64,000 nt of DNA from positions 124,001 through 188,000 of the forward strand of contig NZ_NPFW01000014.1 of NCBI RefSeq assembly GCF_002259405.1, given 5' to 3'. Under the pieces are notes generated by a model. That model worked only from the letters and a program-made list of their open reading frames with translations. It searched no databases and was not told the origin of the DNA. The stretch's first letter is position 1; each line of letters begins with the position of its first letter. The DNA comes from Rhodococcus sp. 14-2483-1-2. Lineage in GTDB: Bacteria > Actinomycetota > Actinomycetes > Mycobacteriales > Mycobacteriaceae. Positions 48,181 through 57,873 of this stretch are shown here, piece by piece. A program made the position numbers and the translations under genes.

Positions 48181-49218
48181 ATGGCAGTGTTCGATGATCT
48201 GACCGGTCGATCGGCCGGTCCCGCCGCGCTCCGTGTGCGCGGGCTGGCGGTGGCGGTGGCCATGGCCGTACTCGCAGGCGGCCTCACCGCGTATGCGAGA
48301 GGGGCCTTCGAGTCGCCCTTCGAGCTGACGCTGGATGCGGCATCGGTCGGCGACGGTCTCACCCCGGGCTCTGAGGTGAAGTTCCGAGGCCTGTCGATCG
48401 GCACGGTGGACCACATCGAGACGGTCGGCTTCGGCCACCAGAGACTGGAACTGGAGATCGACCCGAGTCAGGCGGGCGAGCTGACCGACACCATGCAGGC
48501 CCAGTTCTCCTCGTCCAACGTATTCGGTTCCACTGCGATCGAATTGCTTTCCGACGGGACCGGCAATCCGCTCGCCTCGAACTCGACCCTGGCTGTGTCG
48601 AGCGAGCTGCGAGGTGCAACGGTGACCGGTGTGTTCCGGCGAGTTGCCGAACTGACCGAGGTACTCGACACCGAACAAGTGCAGAACCTTCTGGATCTCA
48701 TCGCGAACACGTCCGTCGAGGTGAGTCGAAACCTGAAGCCTTACTTCGATACTGCGCAGATGTTGGCGAACAACCAGATGGACCCGCTCGCCTGGAAGCT
48801 GCACCGAGGGGCAGAGCTCGGTGACGGCATGGCCGACTTGATTCCGCCTCTCCTCGATCTGGTGGTGGGAGTGGTGGACAAGAGCGTGTACGTCGAAGCA
48901 CCCGCCGACAGGGCCAGGACCATCGCGGCAAACGACGGTCTGAGCAATCAGCTGATGGTTCCGGTGGGCGACTTGTTGAAGAAGAACAATCCGAACCTGA
49001 CCACGCTGTTGTCGACAGTGCTCGATCTGCTGGTGCCGATCACGGCGTCGATCGGCACGTTCGCGCCCACCTACAATCGCGTCCCGCAGGTGATCGACGG
49101 CGTTTCCGACGCATTCCCCATCGTCGACGGCAAGCCGCAGTTGCAGCTCGACCTGATTGTCCGGACCATGCCCAATCTGGCCGGATCCGTTGCCGCATAT
49201 CAGGAGGGGAACGGGTGA
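48181..49218 (+). CDS. mceA: Mce family protein A
   Basis: 345 residues. One N-terminal membrane anchor (LRVRGLAVAVAMAVLAGGLTAYA), the MCE domain (FELTLDAASVGDGLTPGSEVKFRGLSIGTVDHIETVG), then a long helical region forming the inter-membrane tube. Part of an Mce1-type lipid importer; which numbered mce locus this is cannot be told from sequence alone. ATG 48181 lies 2 bp after yrbEB. Confidence 0.9.
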   Translation: MAVFDDLTGRSAGPAALRVRGLAVAVAMAVLAGGLTAYARGAFESPFELTLDAASVGDGLTPGSEVKFRGLSIGTVDHIETVGFGHQRLELEIDPSQAGELTDTMQAQFSSSNVFGSTAIELLSDGTGNPLASNSTLAVSSELRGATVTGVFRRVAELTEVLDTEQVQNLLDLIANTSVEVSRNLKPYFDTAQMLANNQMDPLAWKLHRGAELGDGMADLIPPLLDLVVGVVDKSVYVEAPADRARTIAANDGLSNQLMVPVGDLLKKNNPNLTTLLSTVLDLLVPITASIGTFAPTYNRVPQVIDGVSDAFPIVDGKPQLQLDLIVRTMPNLAGSVAAYQEGNG

Positions 49219-50222
49219 AGAAGGTAACCGGACCTGCGCTCAAATTGCTCGTCTTCTTCACGGTGACCGCGGTGTGCGCCGTGATCATTGTGGCTGCACT
49301 CCGTACCCCGGTCGGCGGACCGCTGTCGTCCTACGGCGCGGAGTTCGACGACGTATCCGGCCTGTACGTGGGTGACGACGTGCGTATGTCCGGGGTGCAG
49401 ATCGGCAAGGTCTCCTCGGTCGACCTCGAAGGAGGTATTGCGCGAGTCGGACTCGAAATCGAGGACAGACGACCGATTTTCGCGAACACCCAGGCGGCCG
49501 TCCGCTACCAGAACCTTCTGGGCCAGCGGTACGTGGAGCTGATCCAGAAGGATGCGGCTGCCGGTGCTCCTCTCGGATCAGGTGAGACGATCCCGGTGGA
49601 TCACACGATTCCGTCGTTCGATATCTCCACGCTGTTCAATGGATTCAAACCGATCTTCGACACGCTCGACACCGCACAGCTCAATCAGTTCACCGAGAAC
49701 ATCCTGCGCATGGTGCAGGGTGACGGGTCCGGCCTCGGTCCAGTGCTCCGCGACGTGGACCGCATCACCCAGTTCGCGGTTCAGCGGGAGTCGATCATCG
49801 GTCTGCTGATCGACAATCTCGGTCAGATCTCGGACTCGATCGGTGGCCAGTCCTCCTCCGTCGCCGAACTTCTCGAACAACTACACGGTCTGGTGTCCAA
49901 GCTCAGTACACAGATGGACGGGGTGCTCGCCTCGTTGGATCAGGCCAACTATGGGCTCACTCCGCTGGTCGGTCTGATGGAGGGCCTGGAAAGCGCGTAC
50001 GACAACAGTTACGCGCCGGTCGACGGAGCGCTGCGGCGAATGCTTCCGCAGACGGAACAGGTGACCGAGATGCTCGCCCTTGCACCTGCATTGTTGACCG
50101 GTCTCAACGCGAGCATTCCCGCGCCGGGTGCCCAGACCTACTCGTGCAGTCAGGGCCAACAAGACATTCCGGGGATCGGGCAGATAGTGCTCGGCGGACA
50201 GAATTTGGTGGTGTGTCGATGA
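49215..50222 (+). CDS. mceB: Mce family protein B
   Basis: 335 residues. N-terminal anchor (ALKLLVFFTVTAVCAVIIVAAL), MCE domain (YGAEFDDVSGLYVGDDVRMSGVQIGKVSSVDLEGG), helical tail and a C-terminal Cys pair region (YSCSQGQQDIPGIGQIVLGGQNLVVC) typical of MceB. GTG overlaps the mceA stop by 4 bp. Confidence 0.92.
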   Translation: MKKVTGPALKLLVFFTVTAVCAVIIVAALRTPVGGPLSSYGAEFDDVSGLYVGDDVRMSGVQIGKVSSVDLEGGIARVGLEIEDRRPIFANTQAAVRYQNLLGQRYVELIQKDAAAGAPLGSGETIPVDHTIPSFDISTLFNGFKPIFDTLDTAQLNQFTENILRMVQGDGSGLGPVLRDVDRITQFAVQRESIIGLLIDNLGQISDSIGGQSSSVAELLEQLHGLVSKLSTQMDGVLASLDQANYGLTPLVGLMEGLESAYDNSYAPVDGALRRMLPQTEQVTEMLALAPALLTGLNASIPAPGAQTYSCSQGQQDIPGIGQIVLGGQNLVVCR

Positions 50223-51229
50223 ACCGCGTACTGCGCAAGGGCGTTCGTGACGAGCAGTCGGAAAACAAGACACATTTCTTGTGGGGTGCTGTCGGTGTCG
50301 CCTTCTCTCTGGTCCTCCTCCTCGTCGCGGCCGTTCTGTACACGGTCCCGTTCGGCGATCGCACCTACACTGCGGAGTTCGGCTCGGCCGCAGGGGTGAA
50401 GCCGGGTGACGAAATCAGGATCGCCGGAATTTCCGTCGGCTCCGTGCGCTCGGTCGAGCTCGCGGGTGATCACGTCGATGTCGACTTCAGTGTTCGATCG
50501 GATGTTTTCGTGGGGGACGCCTCGACGCTGACGGTGAAGCTGCTCACGCCGATCGGTGGTCATTACGTGATGCTCACCTCGCATGGCGACGGCGAACTCG
50601 ACTCTGCCCCTATTCCGCCGGAGCGGGTCGCGCTTCCCTACGAACTGTCCGATGCGATCCAGCAGGCAACTCCGTTGGTTCGCGATATCGACGGCCCGAC
50701 GTTGCGAGAGACCGTGGCCGAACTGGACCGGGCAGTGAGCACGCAGCCGCAGTCGACCCGTGCCATCGTGGACAATCTGTCCTCGCTCACCGACGTGATC
50801 GCCACCCGCTCGGAACAGCTGGAGCGTGGGCTCGTGGTCTCGGACGAGTACGTCGGCGCGTTGGCAGCCGATCGGGTGATGCTCATCGAGCTGGTTCGCG
50901 AACTCGGCACACTGACAAAGGGATTCGGCGACAAGCGCGAAGATGTAGTCAATGCCTTCGCCCTGCTCGGGCGAATGTTCGAGCTTTTCCATCGACCTGT
51001 GGTCGCCTTCGAGAAGGGGCTGGAGCCGTCGATCGTCCAGCTCGAGGAGATCACGCAGAAGCTCTTCGCGCAGCTGGGTGATTTCGACGGGGCGATCACG
51101 ACCATGCAGCAGAGTACGGACGGTCTCGCCGCCTTGATCGGGGGCGGTCAAGGTCCCGTGATCGATCAGTCGCAGGACACGGTCGTCGGTGCCGGCGTCT
51201 GCATTCCGTTGCCAGGGAGGGCGTGCTGA
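50219..51229 (+). CDS. mceC: Mce family protein C
   Basis: 336 residues. Anchor FLWGAVGVAFSLVLLLVAAVLYTV, MCE domain (YTAEFGSAAGVKPGDEIRIAGISVGSVRSVELAGDHVDV), helical needle region, and two C-terminal Cys. Overlaps mceB by 4 bp (ATGA) and mceD by 1 bp. Confidence 0.92.
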   Translation: MNRVLRKGVRDEQSENKTHFLWGAVGVAFSLVLLLVAAVLYTVPFGDRTYTAEFGSAAGVKPGDEIRIAGISVGSVRSVELAGDHVDVDFSVRSDVFVGDASTLTVKLLTPIGGHYVMLTSHGDGELDSAPIPPERVALPYELSDAIQQATPLVRDIDGPTLRETVAELDRAVSTQPQSTRAIVDNLSSLTDVIATRSEQLERGLVVSDEYVGALAADRVMLIELVRELGTLTKGFGDKREDVVNAFALLGRMFELFHRPVVAFEKGLEPSIVQLEEITQKLFAQLGDFDGAITTMQQSTDGLAALIGGGQGPVIDQSQDTVVGAGVCIPLPGRAC

Positions 51230-52338
51230 TGAGGCACAGAGCTGTGAAGGTCGCTGTAGCAGCGGCTGTGGTGGTCACTCTCGTCGGTTCGGTCGCGTCG
51301 GCGACCTCGGTGATCGATTCCGGTGCGGGCAGCTCGTCGGTGTGCGCCGAGTTCACCGATACGGTCGGGTTGTACGAGGGCAATTCCGTCATGATGCTGG
51401 GTGTGGTCGTCGGAACGGTGACGCGCATCGAGAACACCGACGCCTCCGTGATGGTCACGATGGATGTCGACGACAGCCTCGAGCTGCCTGCCGAAGTCGG
51501 TGCCGTGACACTGTCCAGTTCGATCGTCACCGACCGGCACGTGGAATTCACAAAGCCGTACACCGGCGGGTCCGAATTCGATCGCGCGCAATGCATTCCG
51601 TTGGAGCGCACCAGAACTCCGCTGGGAATCAGCGATACTCTCAATGCCGTGTCGGGCCTGACTGCGGATCTGCTGGGTCCGGCCGATGCCGACGGAAAGC
51701 ACGAGGAAGTTCTGGGCGACACACTTCGTGCGGTCGACGGTTCGCTCCGCGGATCCGGTGCCCAGCTCAACCAGAGCCTCCAGCAGCTGGCCCTGCTGGT
51801 CGGCGATCCGGCCGACCGAGACACCACCGTGCGGCGGCTGATCGACAATCTCGACGGCCTCATCGACACCTTCGTGGTGAGCTGGCCGGAGGTGGCGAAG
51901 CTACTGGACAACCTGAAGCGGGGAATGGTGACGCTGTCGGAGTTCACCCAAGCCTTCGGCACCACAGTCGCTCTCACGACCGAGTTCATTCCGCCACTGG
52001 CGCGCAACGTCGCGAAATACGACGACAAGGTCTATGGATTTCTCGACCAGGCGGCCCCTGTGGTCGATGTTCTGCTCGGGCGAGTGGGCGATATCAAGGA
52101 CATTCTGGAGCAGGTGCCGACCATTGGGCAGAACTTGATGACGATGTACGACAACGATTCCAGGAGTGGGCGCGTGATCTATCACCCGCCGCAGTTCGAG
52201 ATCGACACCAACTCGCCGAACGAGGTCTGCGCTCTGCTCAACAAGTACCGCCCGACGTGTTCGGCCGATCAGCAACGAGGTGACGTGATCGACGTCGGTC
52301 TCGTGCAGCTGGTGCTGGGTTCGGCAGGATGGCGATGA
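51229..52338 (+). CDS. mceD: Mce family protein D
   Basis: 369 residues. Signal/anchor VKVAVAAAVVVTLVGSVASA, MCE domain (VCAEFTDTVGLYEGNSVMMLGVVVGTVTRIENTDASVMV) and a long helical part. Longer than MceC, as usual for MceD. ATG 51229 after GGGAGG; a GTG 6 bp upstream is possible. Overlaps the mceE start by 10 bp. Confidence 0.91.
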   Translation: MRHRAVKVAVAAAVVVTLVGSVASATSVIDSGAGSSSVCAEFTDTVGLYEGNSVMMLGVVVGTVTRIENTDASVMVTMDVDDSLELPAEVGAVTLSSSIVTDRHVEFTKPYTGGSEFDRAQCIPLERTRTPLGISDTLNAVSGLTADLLGPADADGKHEEVLGDTLRAVDGSLRGSGAQLNQSLQQLALLVGDPADRDTTVRRLIDNLDGLIDTFVVSWPEVAKLLDNLKRGMVTLSEFTQAFGTTVALTTEFIPPLARNVAKYDDKVYGFLDQAAPVVDVLLGRVGDIKDILEQVPTIGQNLMTMYDNDSRSGRVIYHPPQFEIDTNSPNEVCALLNKYRPTCSADQQRGDVIDVGLVQLVLGSAGWR

Positions 52339-53360
52339 GGCGCACGATCATCGGGCTGTTCTGTGTTGTCGCCTTGTCGGCGTGCAGCGTCGACCCAGCA
52401 GACCTCCCTATTCCGGGAAGCTATGTGGCCGGGGACAAGTACTCGCTGAAAATCGAATTCGCGAGCGTACTCAATCTCCCCGAGAAGGCGAAGGTCATCG
52501 TCGAGGGCGTCGACGCGGGTGTTCTCGACACCGTCGAGTTGGTGGGTTCCACCGCAGTGGCGACCGTGGATCTGTCGGCCGATGTTCAGCTTCCCACCGA
52601 CACCGTCGCAGAGCTTCGACAGTCGTCGATCCTGGGTGAGATCTACATCTCGCTGCAACCGCCGTCCGACGCGAACGCGAACGCGAGCTCGAGCGGCCCT
52701 TATCTTCGGGACGGTGACGTCATTCCCGTGGAGCGGACGGTCCCGGCAGACAACGTCGAGGACGTGTTGCGAGGCTTGTCGAATCTCGTGACCGGCGGTC
52801 GCTACGTCCAACTGCAGGAGGCGGTGAACAACGTCAATGCCGCCGTTCCGCCCGATCCGGCCGAGGTCGACAAGATCAATCTGGCCGCTCGGACCGCGCT
52901 GACCGACATCGGCGACAACACCGGCGAGATCGATCGAATTCTTGCTGCGGCGGAGGGCATCTCGAATACCGTTGTGACGCAACGTGACGGCCTCGAACGC
53001 GTTCTCGAGCTGGGCCCGAGACGATCGGACGGGTTGTCCGAGGTCCTGTTCAGCGTCGTTCACATGATTTTCATGCTGGGGTACATGTCGCAGAACGTCG
53101 GTGACGTTCTCTCGGGCCCGTATCCGGAACTCAGAGATGCCGTCGATATCATCGCGCCGGCTTTGATCACGATCTCCAATGCCGACACCACGGTGCCCAT
53201 GAACATGGAGAAAGCGAACACCCTGTTGCGAGAGCGCCTGATTCCGTACTTCGAGTCCACACCGAACATCGCGGTGCGGTCGGTGTCGACCGATCAGGGG
53301 GCCGGAGCAATGGCCGACGAGATGATCGGGATCCTGCGCGGCATCGGAATCGTCCGATGA
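52329..53360 (+). CDS. mceE: Mce family lipoprotein E
   Basis: 343 residues. The lipobox ALSAC after a hydrophobic start (IIGLFCVVALSAC) marks it as the MceE/LprK-type lipoprotein subunit. MCE domain: KYSLKIEFASVLNLPEKAKVIVEGVDAGVLDTVELVG. The helical region follows. Overlaps mceD by 10 bp and mceF by 4 bp. Confidence 0.93.
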   Translation: MAMRRTIIGLFCVVALSACSVDPADLPIPGSYVAGDKYSLKIEFASVLNLPEKAKVIVEGVDAGVLDTVELVGSTAVATVDLSADVQLPTDTVAELRQSSILGEIYISLQPPSDANANASSSGPYLRDGDVIPVERTVPADNVEDVLRGLSNLVTGGRYVQLQEAVNNVNAAVPPDPAEVDKINLAARTALTDIGDNTGEIDRILAAAEGISNTVVTQRDGLERVLELGPRRSDGLSEVLFSVVHMIFMLGYMSQNVGDVLSGPYPELRDAVDIIAPALITISNADTTVPMNMEKANTLLRERLIPYFESTPNIAVRSVSTDQGAGAMADEMIGILRGIGIVR

Positions 53361-54301
53361 AGCGCGGCACACTCGTCTCACTCGTGGCCCTGACGGCCAT
53401 GACCGTTGCGAGCATCGGCTACCTGGTCGTGGGTGTGCTCGACTTGAACCCGACCAGAACGATCGACCACGTCGTGGTTCACATGGAATCCTCCGGCGGG
53501 CTGATGGACACCTCGCAGGTCACCTCGAGGGGAATCCAGGTGGGGCGAGTCGAGGCTATCGCAGTGGTACCGGGCGGCCTGGACGTCACGCTCGCGCTCG
53601 ATGCCGCCCACCGTATACCGGCGGACTCCGAGGTCGTCGTCGCGAACCTGTCGGCGGCGGGGGAGCAGTTCCTCGACCTTCGGCCTCGAAGCACCGGAGG
53701 GCCGTACCTCACGGACGGGGATGTACTCGGCAGTGATCACGTGCTGCCGTCGGTCACCGTGAGCGAGGCCCTCAGCCTGGGCGATTCCCTTGCCTCGCAA
53801 CTCGATACGAATGCCTTGAGGGGACTGACCGATACTGCGTCGGCAGCCGTCGAAGGCCGCGGCTCCGATATCGATCGTCTGGTGGAGGCATTCCGATTCC
53901 TGGCAGCGACGCTGCGGGACAAGAGCGGAGAGATTCGCCGCCTGTACGACAATGCGCAGCAGGGTGGACGCAACGCGTACGGATACGGCCCGGTGATGTC
54001 CGACGCGGCACCGTACGTCGGTGCGACCGGTTCGGGTGTGGCCAACTTGCTCGAGGGCTTCAACGAGTACTCGTACGTAGGAGCGGACGTCTGGGACGAT
54101 CCGCTCGGGAAGATCGGGCCGAAGATCGACCAGTACCTGACGCCGCTCTCGCCCGATCTCGCGCTGATAGCGACACTCCTCAAGCCGTACACCGAACCCA
54201 TCAAGCCGATGCGGATCGATGCAGGCTCGATCGTCGACGTGATGCAGACCGTCTTCCCTCCCGGCGGGCCTGCAAGGCTTTCCGTAGAAATTCCGAACTG
54301 A
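53357..54301 (+). CDS. mceF: Mce family protein F
   Basis: 314 residues. Anchor LVSLVALTAMTVASIGYLVVGVL, MCE domain (IDHVVVHMESSGGLMDTSQVTSRGIQVGRVEAIAVVPGG) and helical region. Shorter than many MceF proteins, which carry a long Pro-rich tail. ATG overlaps the mceE stop by 4 bp. Confidence 0.92.
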   Translation: MKRGTLVSLVALTAMTVASIGYLVVGVLDLNPTRTIDHVVVHMESSGGLMDTSQVTSRGIQVGRVEAIAVVPGGLDVTLALDAAHRIPADSEVVVANLSAAGEQFLDLRPRSTGGPYLTDGDVLGSDHVLPSVTVSEALSLGDSLASQLDTNALRGLTDTASAAVEGRGSDIDRLVEAFRFLAATLRDKSGEIRRLYDNAQQGGRNAYGYGPVMSDAAPYVGATGSGVANLLEGFNEYSYVGADVWDDPLGKIGPKIDQYLTPLSPDLALIATLLKPYTEPIKPMRIDAGSIVDVMQTVFPPGGPARLSVEIPN

Positions 54302-54317
54302 TAGGAGTGACCCCCTC

Positions 54318-54872
54318 ATGGTCGAAGTAGAAGAAACTCGGACCGAGGAAACACCGGTGTCCGCCGAGACCCCCCGACGTCGCCGTATTCGGTGGGCTGT
54401 GGTCGCTGCCGCGGTACCGGGCGTCGCGCTCGCGGTGGTGTTCGGAGTGCTGTGGCGTTCCGCAGCAGGCGATCTGGCCGACGAGCGTGCGCACGATCAG
54501 GATCGACAGATGGCGTTGAACACGGCCACCGACTACACGGCGCGGTCGTTGACCTACGACTATCGCAACCTCGACGCGTTCTTCGACGGCGTCGACCAGG
54601 GGGCATCGCAGTCTCTGCAGGATCGGTACAGCGGAGTTCGTGAGGCGCTCACCGCCATCATGAACGAGTCCCAGGTGGTCGCCAACGGCGAGGTGCTCTC
54701 TGCTGCAATCGATTCCGAGTCCGGAGGCGAGTACAAGGTGGCGGTGTACGCGCAGCAGACGACGCAGAACGTGCAGCAGCCGGACCCCGGCAAGGTGCCC
54801 AACCTCCTGCTCGTGACGGTCACCGAGCAGGACGGTCAGTGGATCGTCAGCGACTACGGCCCCAAGACCTGA
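54318..54872 (+). CDS. Mce-associated membrane protein (Mam)
   Basis: 184 residues. Acidic N-terminus, RRRR stretch, one membrane helix (WAVVAAAVPGVALAVVFGVLW), then an NTF2-like domain (DYTARSLTYDYRNLDAFFDGVDQGA; VTVTEQDGQWIVSDYGPKT). Such Mam proteins stabilise Mce complexes. Last gene of the mce transcript, 16 bp after mceF. Confidence 0.9.
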   Translation: MVEVEETRTEETPVSAETPRRRRIRWAVVAAAVPGVALAVVFGVLWRSAAGDLADERAHDQDRQMALNTATDYTARSLTYDYRNLDAFFDGVDQGASQSLQDRYSGVREALTAIMNESQVVANGEVLSAAIDSESGGEYKVAVYAQQTTQNVQQPDPGKVPNLLLVTVTEQDGQWIVSDYGPKT

Positions 54873-54884
54873 CCCACGGTCAGG
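54868..54884. terminator. Compact convergent terminator at the mce operon end
   Basis: CCTGACC-CAC-GGTCAGG, 7-bp arms overlapping the stop codons of the Mam gene and of the convergent methyltransferase gene. Confidence 0.5.
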
Positions 54885-55989
54885 AGGCGTTCGTAGCGCT
54901 GACGAACTGGGCGAGTCCGCGCACCTCCTGCTCGATGTCGGTCATCCCACATGCCTCGAAGATCGATGTGAACTGCTCCTTCTCGAACATGCGGACCCCG
55001 ATACGCCCCGACACCGCACCCACCACCGACCTCACCGGCGCGGTGTTGCGGCCGTAGCTCGTCATGATCGCGATTCGACCCCCCGGCCGCAGCACCCGGA
55101 CGAGTTCGTCGACCACGGTCAGCGGGTTCGGGATCAGGTACAGAGCGGCGAAGCAGCACACGGCATCGAATGTGTTGTCGGCGAACGGTAGTGACTGCGC
55201 ATCACCGCGCATGTAGGCGGCGTGGGGGCCACGGTTGTCTCGGACGGCGCGGCGAATCATCTGTTCGGAGATGTCGAACCCGACGGCCACACCGTCTCCG
55301 CTGAGGTGGTCGGAGAGATACTTGGTGAAGTTTCCCGGTCCCGATGCCACGTCCAGCACGCGCATGTCCCCGGACAGTCGCAGGTCCGAGACGGCCTTGG
55401 CGCGTTCGGCGGACATGGACAGGCCACCGACCCCCATCATGGCGACGCCTGCGGGCCGCCACATCTTCTCGTAGATGGAGGCGACCAGGCGGTTGTTCAT
55501 GGCCCGACTCGCGGTGGTCGTCGACGGTGCAGGCGTGCCGCCGAGTAGCTCCACGTAGCCGTCGGATGTGACTGCACCCGAGCGAAATTCGGGTTCCAGT
55601 AGGGCTGCGGCGCGTTCGAGCGCCCGGCTCTCGGGAGGCACGTCGACGTCGACGTCGGCCGCGCTGTCCTGATCTTCCTCGGGTTCGAGCGGATACGGCG
55701 GCATGCCGGTGCCCTGGAGGCGGTATCGACCCCAGTAGTCCACGTCGGAGACCAGAACGGGCACGTCCCCGCTGTCGGTGCTGAGCTTGCCTCTGCGGCT
55801 GCTGCCGATGGTCTCCATGAACCCCTGCAGTTCCTCGTGCGGCCGGACGCGTCCGTACCAACGAAAGATGCCGTCGATGGGTTGGGAGTGGCCACGCAGA
55901 TCGATCTGGACGTCGAACTCGGCCGCGGGATTGTCGAACGTCAATGTGGCGGGCCCGCGGTAGTCGGGCTTGCCGGAGAGATCACTCAC
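54880..55989 (-). CDS. DUF4873-class I SAM methyltransferase fusion
   Basis: 369 residues. Residues 1-90 are DUF4873 (KPDYRGPATLTFDNPAAEFDVQIDLRGHSQPIDGIFRWYGRV), a domain usually linked to flavin monooxygenases. From about 140 there is a class I methyltransferase: RVLDVASGPGNFTKYLSDHL (SAM loop), VGFDISEQMI, FDAVCCFAALYLIPNP. A C-terminal part (GLAQFVSA) is shared with the methyltransferase at 61129. GTG 55989 overlaps the TetR stop by 4 bp. Confidence 0.88.
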   Translation of the reverse strand: MSDLSGKPDYRGPATLTFDNPAAEFDVQIDLRGHSQPIDGIFRWYGRVRPHEELQGFMETIGSSRRGKLSTDSGDVPVLVSDVDYWGRYRLQGTGMPPYPLEPEEDQDSAADVDVDVPPESRALERAAALLEPEFRSGAVTSDGYVELLGGTPAPSTTTASRAMNNRLVASIYEKMWRPAGVAMMGVGGLSMSAERAKAVSDLRLSGDMRVLDVASGPGNFTKYLSDHLSGDGVAVGFDISEQMIRRAVRDNRGPHAAYMRGDAQSLPFADNTFDAVCCFAALYLIPNPLTVVDELVRVLRPGGRIAIMTSYGRNTAPVRSVVGAVSGRIGVRMFEKEQFTSIFEACGMTDIEQEVRGLAQFVSATNAS

Positions 55990-56771
55990 GGGTTTCCTCT
56001 TCCCTCTTCGCGTACGAACGCGACATGCACAGGTTGATTGGATTCGATGCGGACGCCGACGAGCGCACACGAGGATTCGACGATTCCGCGCACGATGGCT
56101 GCCAGATGAGCGGTGAAGGCTTCGATCGGTATGACGAGTTCGTGGTCGTCCGAGCTGCCGAGCCACCAGTCCGTGGCGGTCGCCACCGCGCCGAATGCAG
56201 AATAGGAAACCATCTCGACCGTCGAACTGTCCACTGCTGGTCCGTGAATGAGACCGGAGAGCATCTGAGCTACGGTGTCGGATGCGGCGCGAGCGGAGGC
56301 CAGCGCTGGGTCCGTAGCCGATTCGGTCGTGCTCGGCCGTCCACTCGTGCGTGCCAGGAAGTGGCCGTGGACGAGAAATCGAAACAGGTTGGGATGTTCC
56401 GACACGACTGCCGCGTAGCCGGCGGCACTGCGATCGATGAGGTCGGTCACCGAATCCTCGAACAGATCGACCGTGCCGGCGATTCGATCCCACAGCATGT
56501 GCTGGACGTGCTCGACGATGTCCGAATACAGATCGGACCGGTCGGCGAAGTGTCGATAGAGCTTGGGCTTGGCGGTACCGGCTACCTTCGCGATATCACC
56601 CATGCTGACACTCGGACCGTGCAGATCGATCGCGACCAATGCCGCCGCGACGAATTTCTTTCGTACCTCCAGTCGGTGTTCGCGCCAGCGTTCGGTGCGT
56701 GCGTCGATCTTCTTGCAATGGGTCGAGTGTCTCCCATCCTCGGGGTTGACACGTCCGGTGAGTTGAACCAC
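55986..56771 (-). CDS. TetR family regulator
   Basis: 261 residues. N-terminal HTH (EVRKKFVAAALVAIDLHGPSVSMGDIAKVAGTAKPKLYRHFADRSDLYSDIV) and a ligand-binding C-terminal domain with a hydrophobic pocket. Divergent from the diiron oxygenase operon, with a dyad between. Probably represses both the oxygenase operon and its own gene with the DUF4873-methyltransferase, releasing DNA when the lipid-like ligand binds. GTG start. Confidence 0.88.
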   Translation of the reverse strand: MVQLTGRVNPEDGRHSTHCKKIDARTERWREHRLEVRKKFVAAALVAIDLHGPSVSMGDIAKVAGTAKPKLYRHFADRSDLYSDIVEHVQHMLWDRIAGTVDLFEDSVTDLIDRSAAGYAAVVSEHPNLFRFLVHGHFLARTSGRPSTTESATDPALASARAASDTVAQMLSGLIHGPAVDSSTVEMVSYSAFGAVATATDWWLGSSDDHELVIPIEAFTAHLAAIVRGIVESSCALVGVRIESNQPVHVAFVREEGRGNP

Positions 56772-56779
56772 ACTCGTTA

Positions 56780-56803
56780 CAGTACCTACTACCGCCGGTA
56801 CTG
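56780..56803. promoter_or_regulatory. Candidate TetR operator
   Basis: CAGTACC-N10-GGTACTG, perfect 7-bp arms, 9 bp upstream of the tetR start in the 97-bp divergent gap. Confidence 0.65.
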
Positions 56804-56868
56804 GCTACCGTGAGTTCGGGGTAGTCGGAAGGGCCGGGGGGCCTCGTCTATCACAAGGGGGATCGGTT

Positions 56869-57873
56869 GTGAAGCGTGCAATTGTCGGTGAGCGAGTCGG
56901 CGGCGGGACGTCCGGGGAGGCCGGATCGGCGCCGAGTCGGCTGATGACCGAGGATCAGTCGACTTCGCGCGCGCGGACTGTCGGGCCGAGAGAGAAGACG
57001 GCGCGAAGACTGCTGAAGTCGACCGCCAACAAGTTCTACGACGGCGAGGCCGACATCGATTGGGATGCCCCGGTCGTCGACGGTATGCGCTGGATGCCCG
57101 AGCACAGAATCTCGCTGTACCGAACCAGGTTGTGGGGCAAGCTGACCGAAGAGCAGCGCCGCGAACTGGGCCGCCACGAGATCGTCAGTATTCTCTCGTT
57201 CGGCATCTATGCCGAAGGCATGCTCAGTGCGAACCTGCTCCGGGTGTTCGGCAAAGGCACGTTCTCCGATCATTCGATGTATTCGATAGCCGAGATCGGC
57301 GAGGAGTCCCGGCACTCCATCATGTTCGGAAAGCTGATCGAGAAGACCGGCCTCACCCCGTATTTGATGCCCAAGCCTGCAACGTTCATGGCCAAGATCG
57401 GGCAGTTTCTGCCGCTCGGACCCGCCACCTACGGCGGGGTGTTGCTCATCGAGGAGGTACTCGATCGGGCGCAGCGCGAGGCGCAGTACGACCCCGAGAT
57501 GCAACCGCACCTGCGTCAGATGATGCGAATCCACGTCATCGAGGAGTCGCGCCACATCACCTACGCGCGCGAGGAAATGGTGCGCGCGATGGCAGCCACG
57601 AATCGGTTCAACCGTGCCATCCACCGCGTGATCCTCGCGTCGATCGCCAACTTCACGTACTTGGCCCTCATCAACCCGAAGGTGTACCGATCGATCGGTA
57701 TCAACCCGATCCGCGGAATCGTCACCGCCATGGCGAGTCCCACCTACAAGACGAACATGCAGTTCTTCTCCGAACCCATGATCCGTTTCTTCGCCGATGC
57801 CGGCATGTGCGACGGTGTGGTGACCAGTCGCCTGTGGAAGATGACCAGGGCGATGCCGGACGATCTGGCATGA
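56869..57873 (+). CDS. AurF-like diiron oxygenase
   Basis: 334 residues, ferritin-like helical diiron enzyme of the p-aminobenzoate N-oxygenase AurF type. Ligand motifs are complete: His103-Glu104, AEIGEESRHSIMF (E145, E146, H149), LLIEEVLDRAQ (E195/E196) and IHVIEESRHITYAREE (E225, E226, H229). It would activate O2 for N-oxygenation or hydroxylation. GTG start after AGGGGG; an approximately 55-residue basic N-terminus precedes the core. First of four overlapping genes. Confidence 0.9.
   Translation: MKRAIVGERVGGGTSGEAGSAPSRLMTEDQSTSRARTVGPREKTARRLLKSTANKFYDGEADIDWDAPVVDGMRWMPEHRISLYRTRLWGKLTEEQRRELGRHEIVSILSFGIYAEGMLSANLLRVFGKGTFSDHSMYSIAEIGEESRHSIMFGKLIEKTGLTPYLMPKPATFMAKIGQFLPLGPATYGGVLLIEEVLDRAQREAQYDPEMQPHLRQMMRIHVIEESRHITYAREEMVRAMAATNRFNRAIHRVILASIANFTYLALINPKVYRSIGINPIRGIVTAMASPTYKTNMQFFSEPMIRFFADAGMCDGVVTSRLWKMTRAMPDDLA

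Noticed and set aside
46489..54872. Assignment as the cholesterol importer mce4
   Set aside because: No sterol catabolic or KstR-type neighbours and MceF is short; the locus type is left open.
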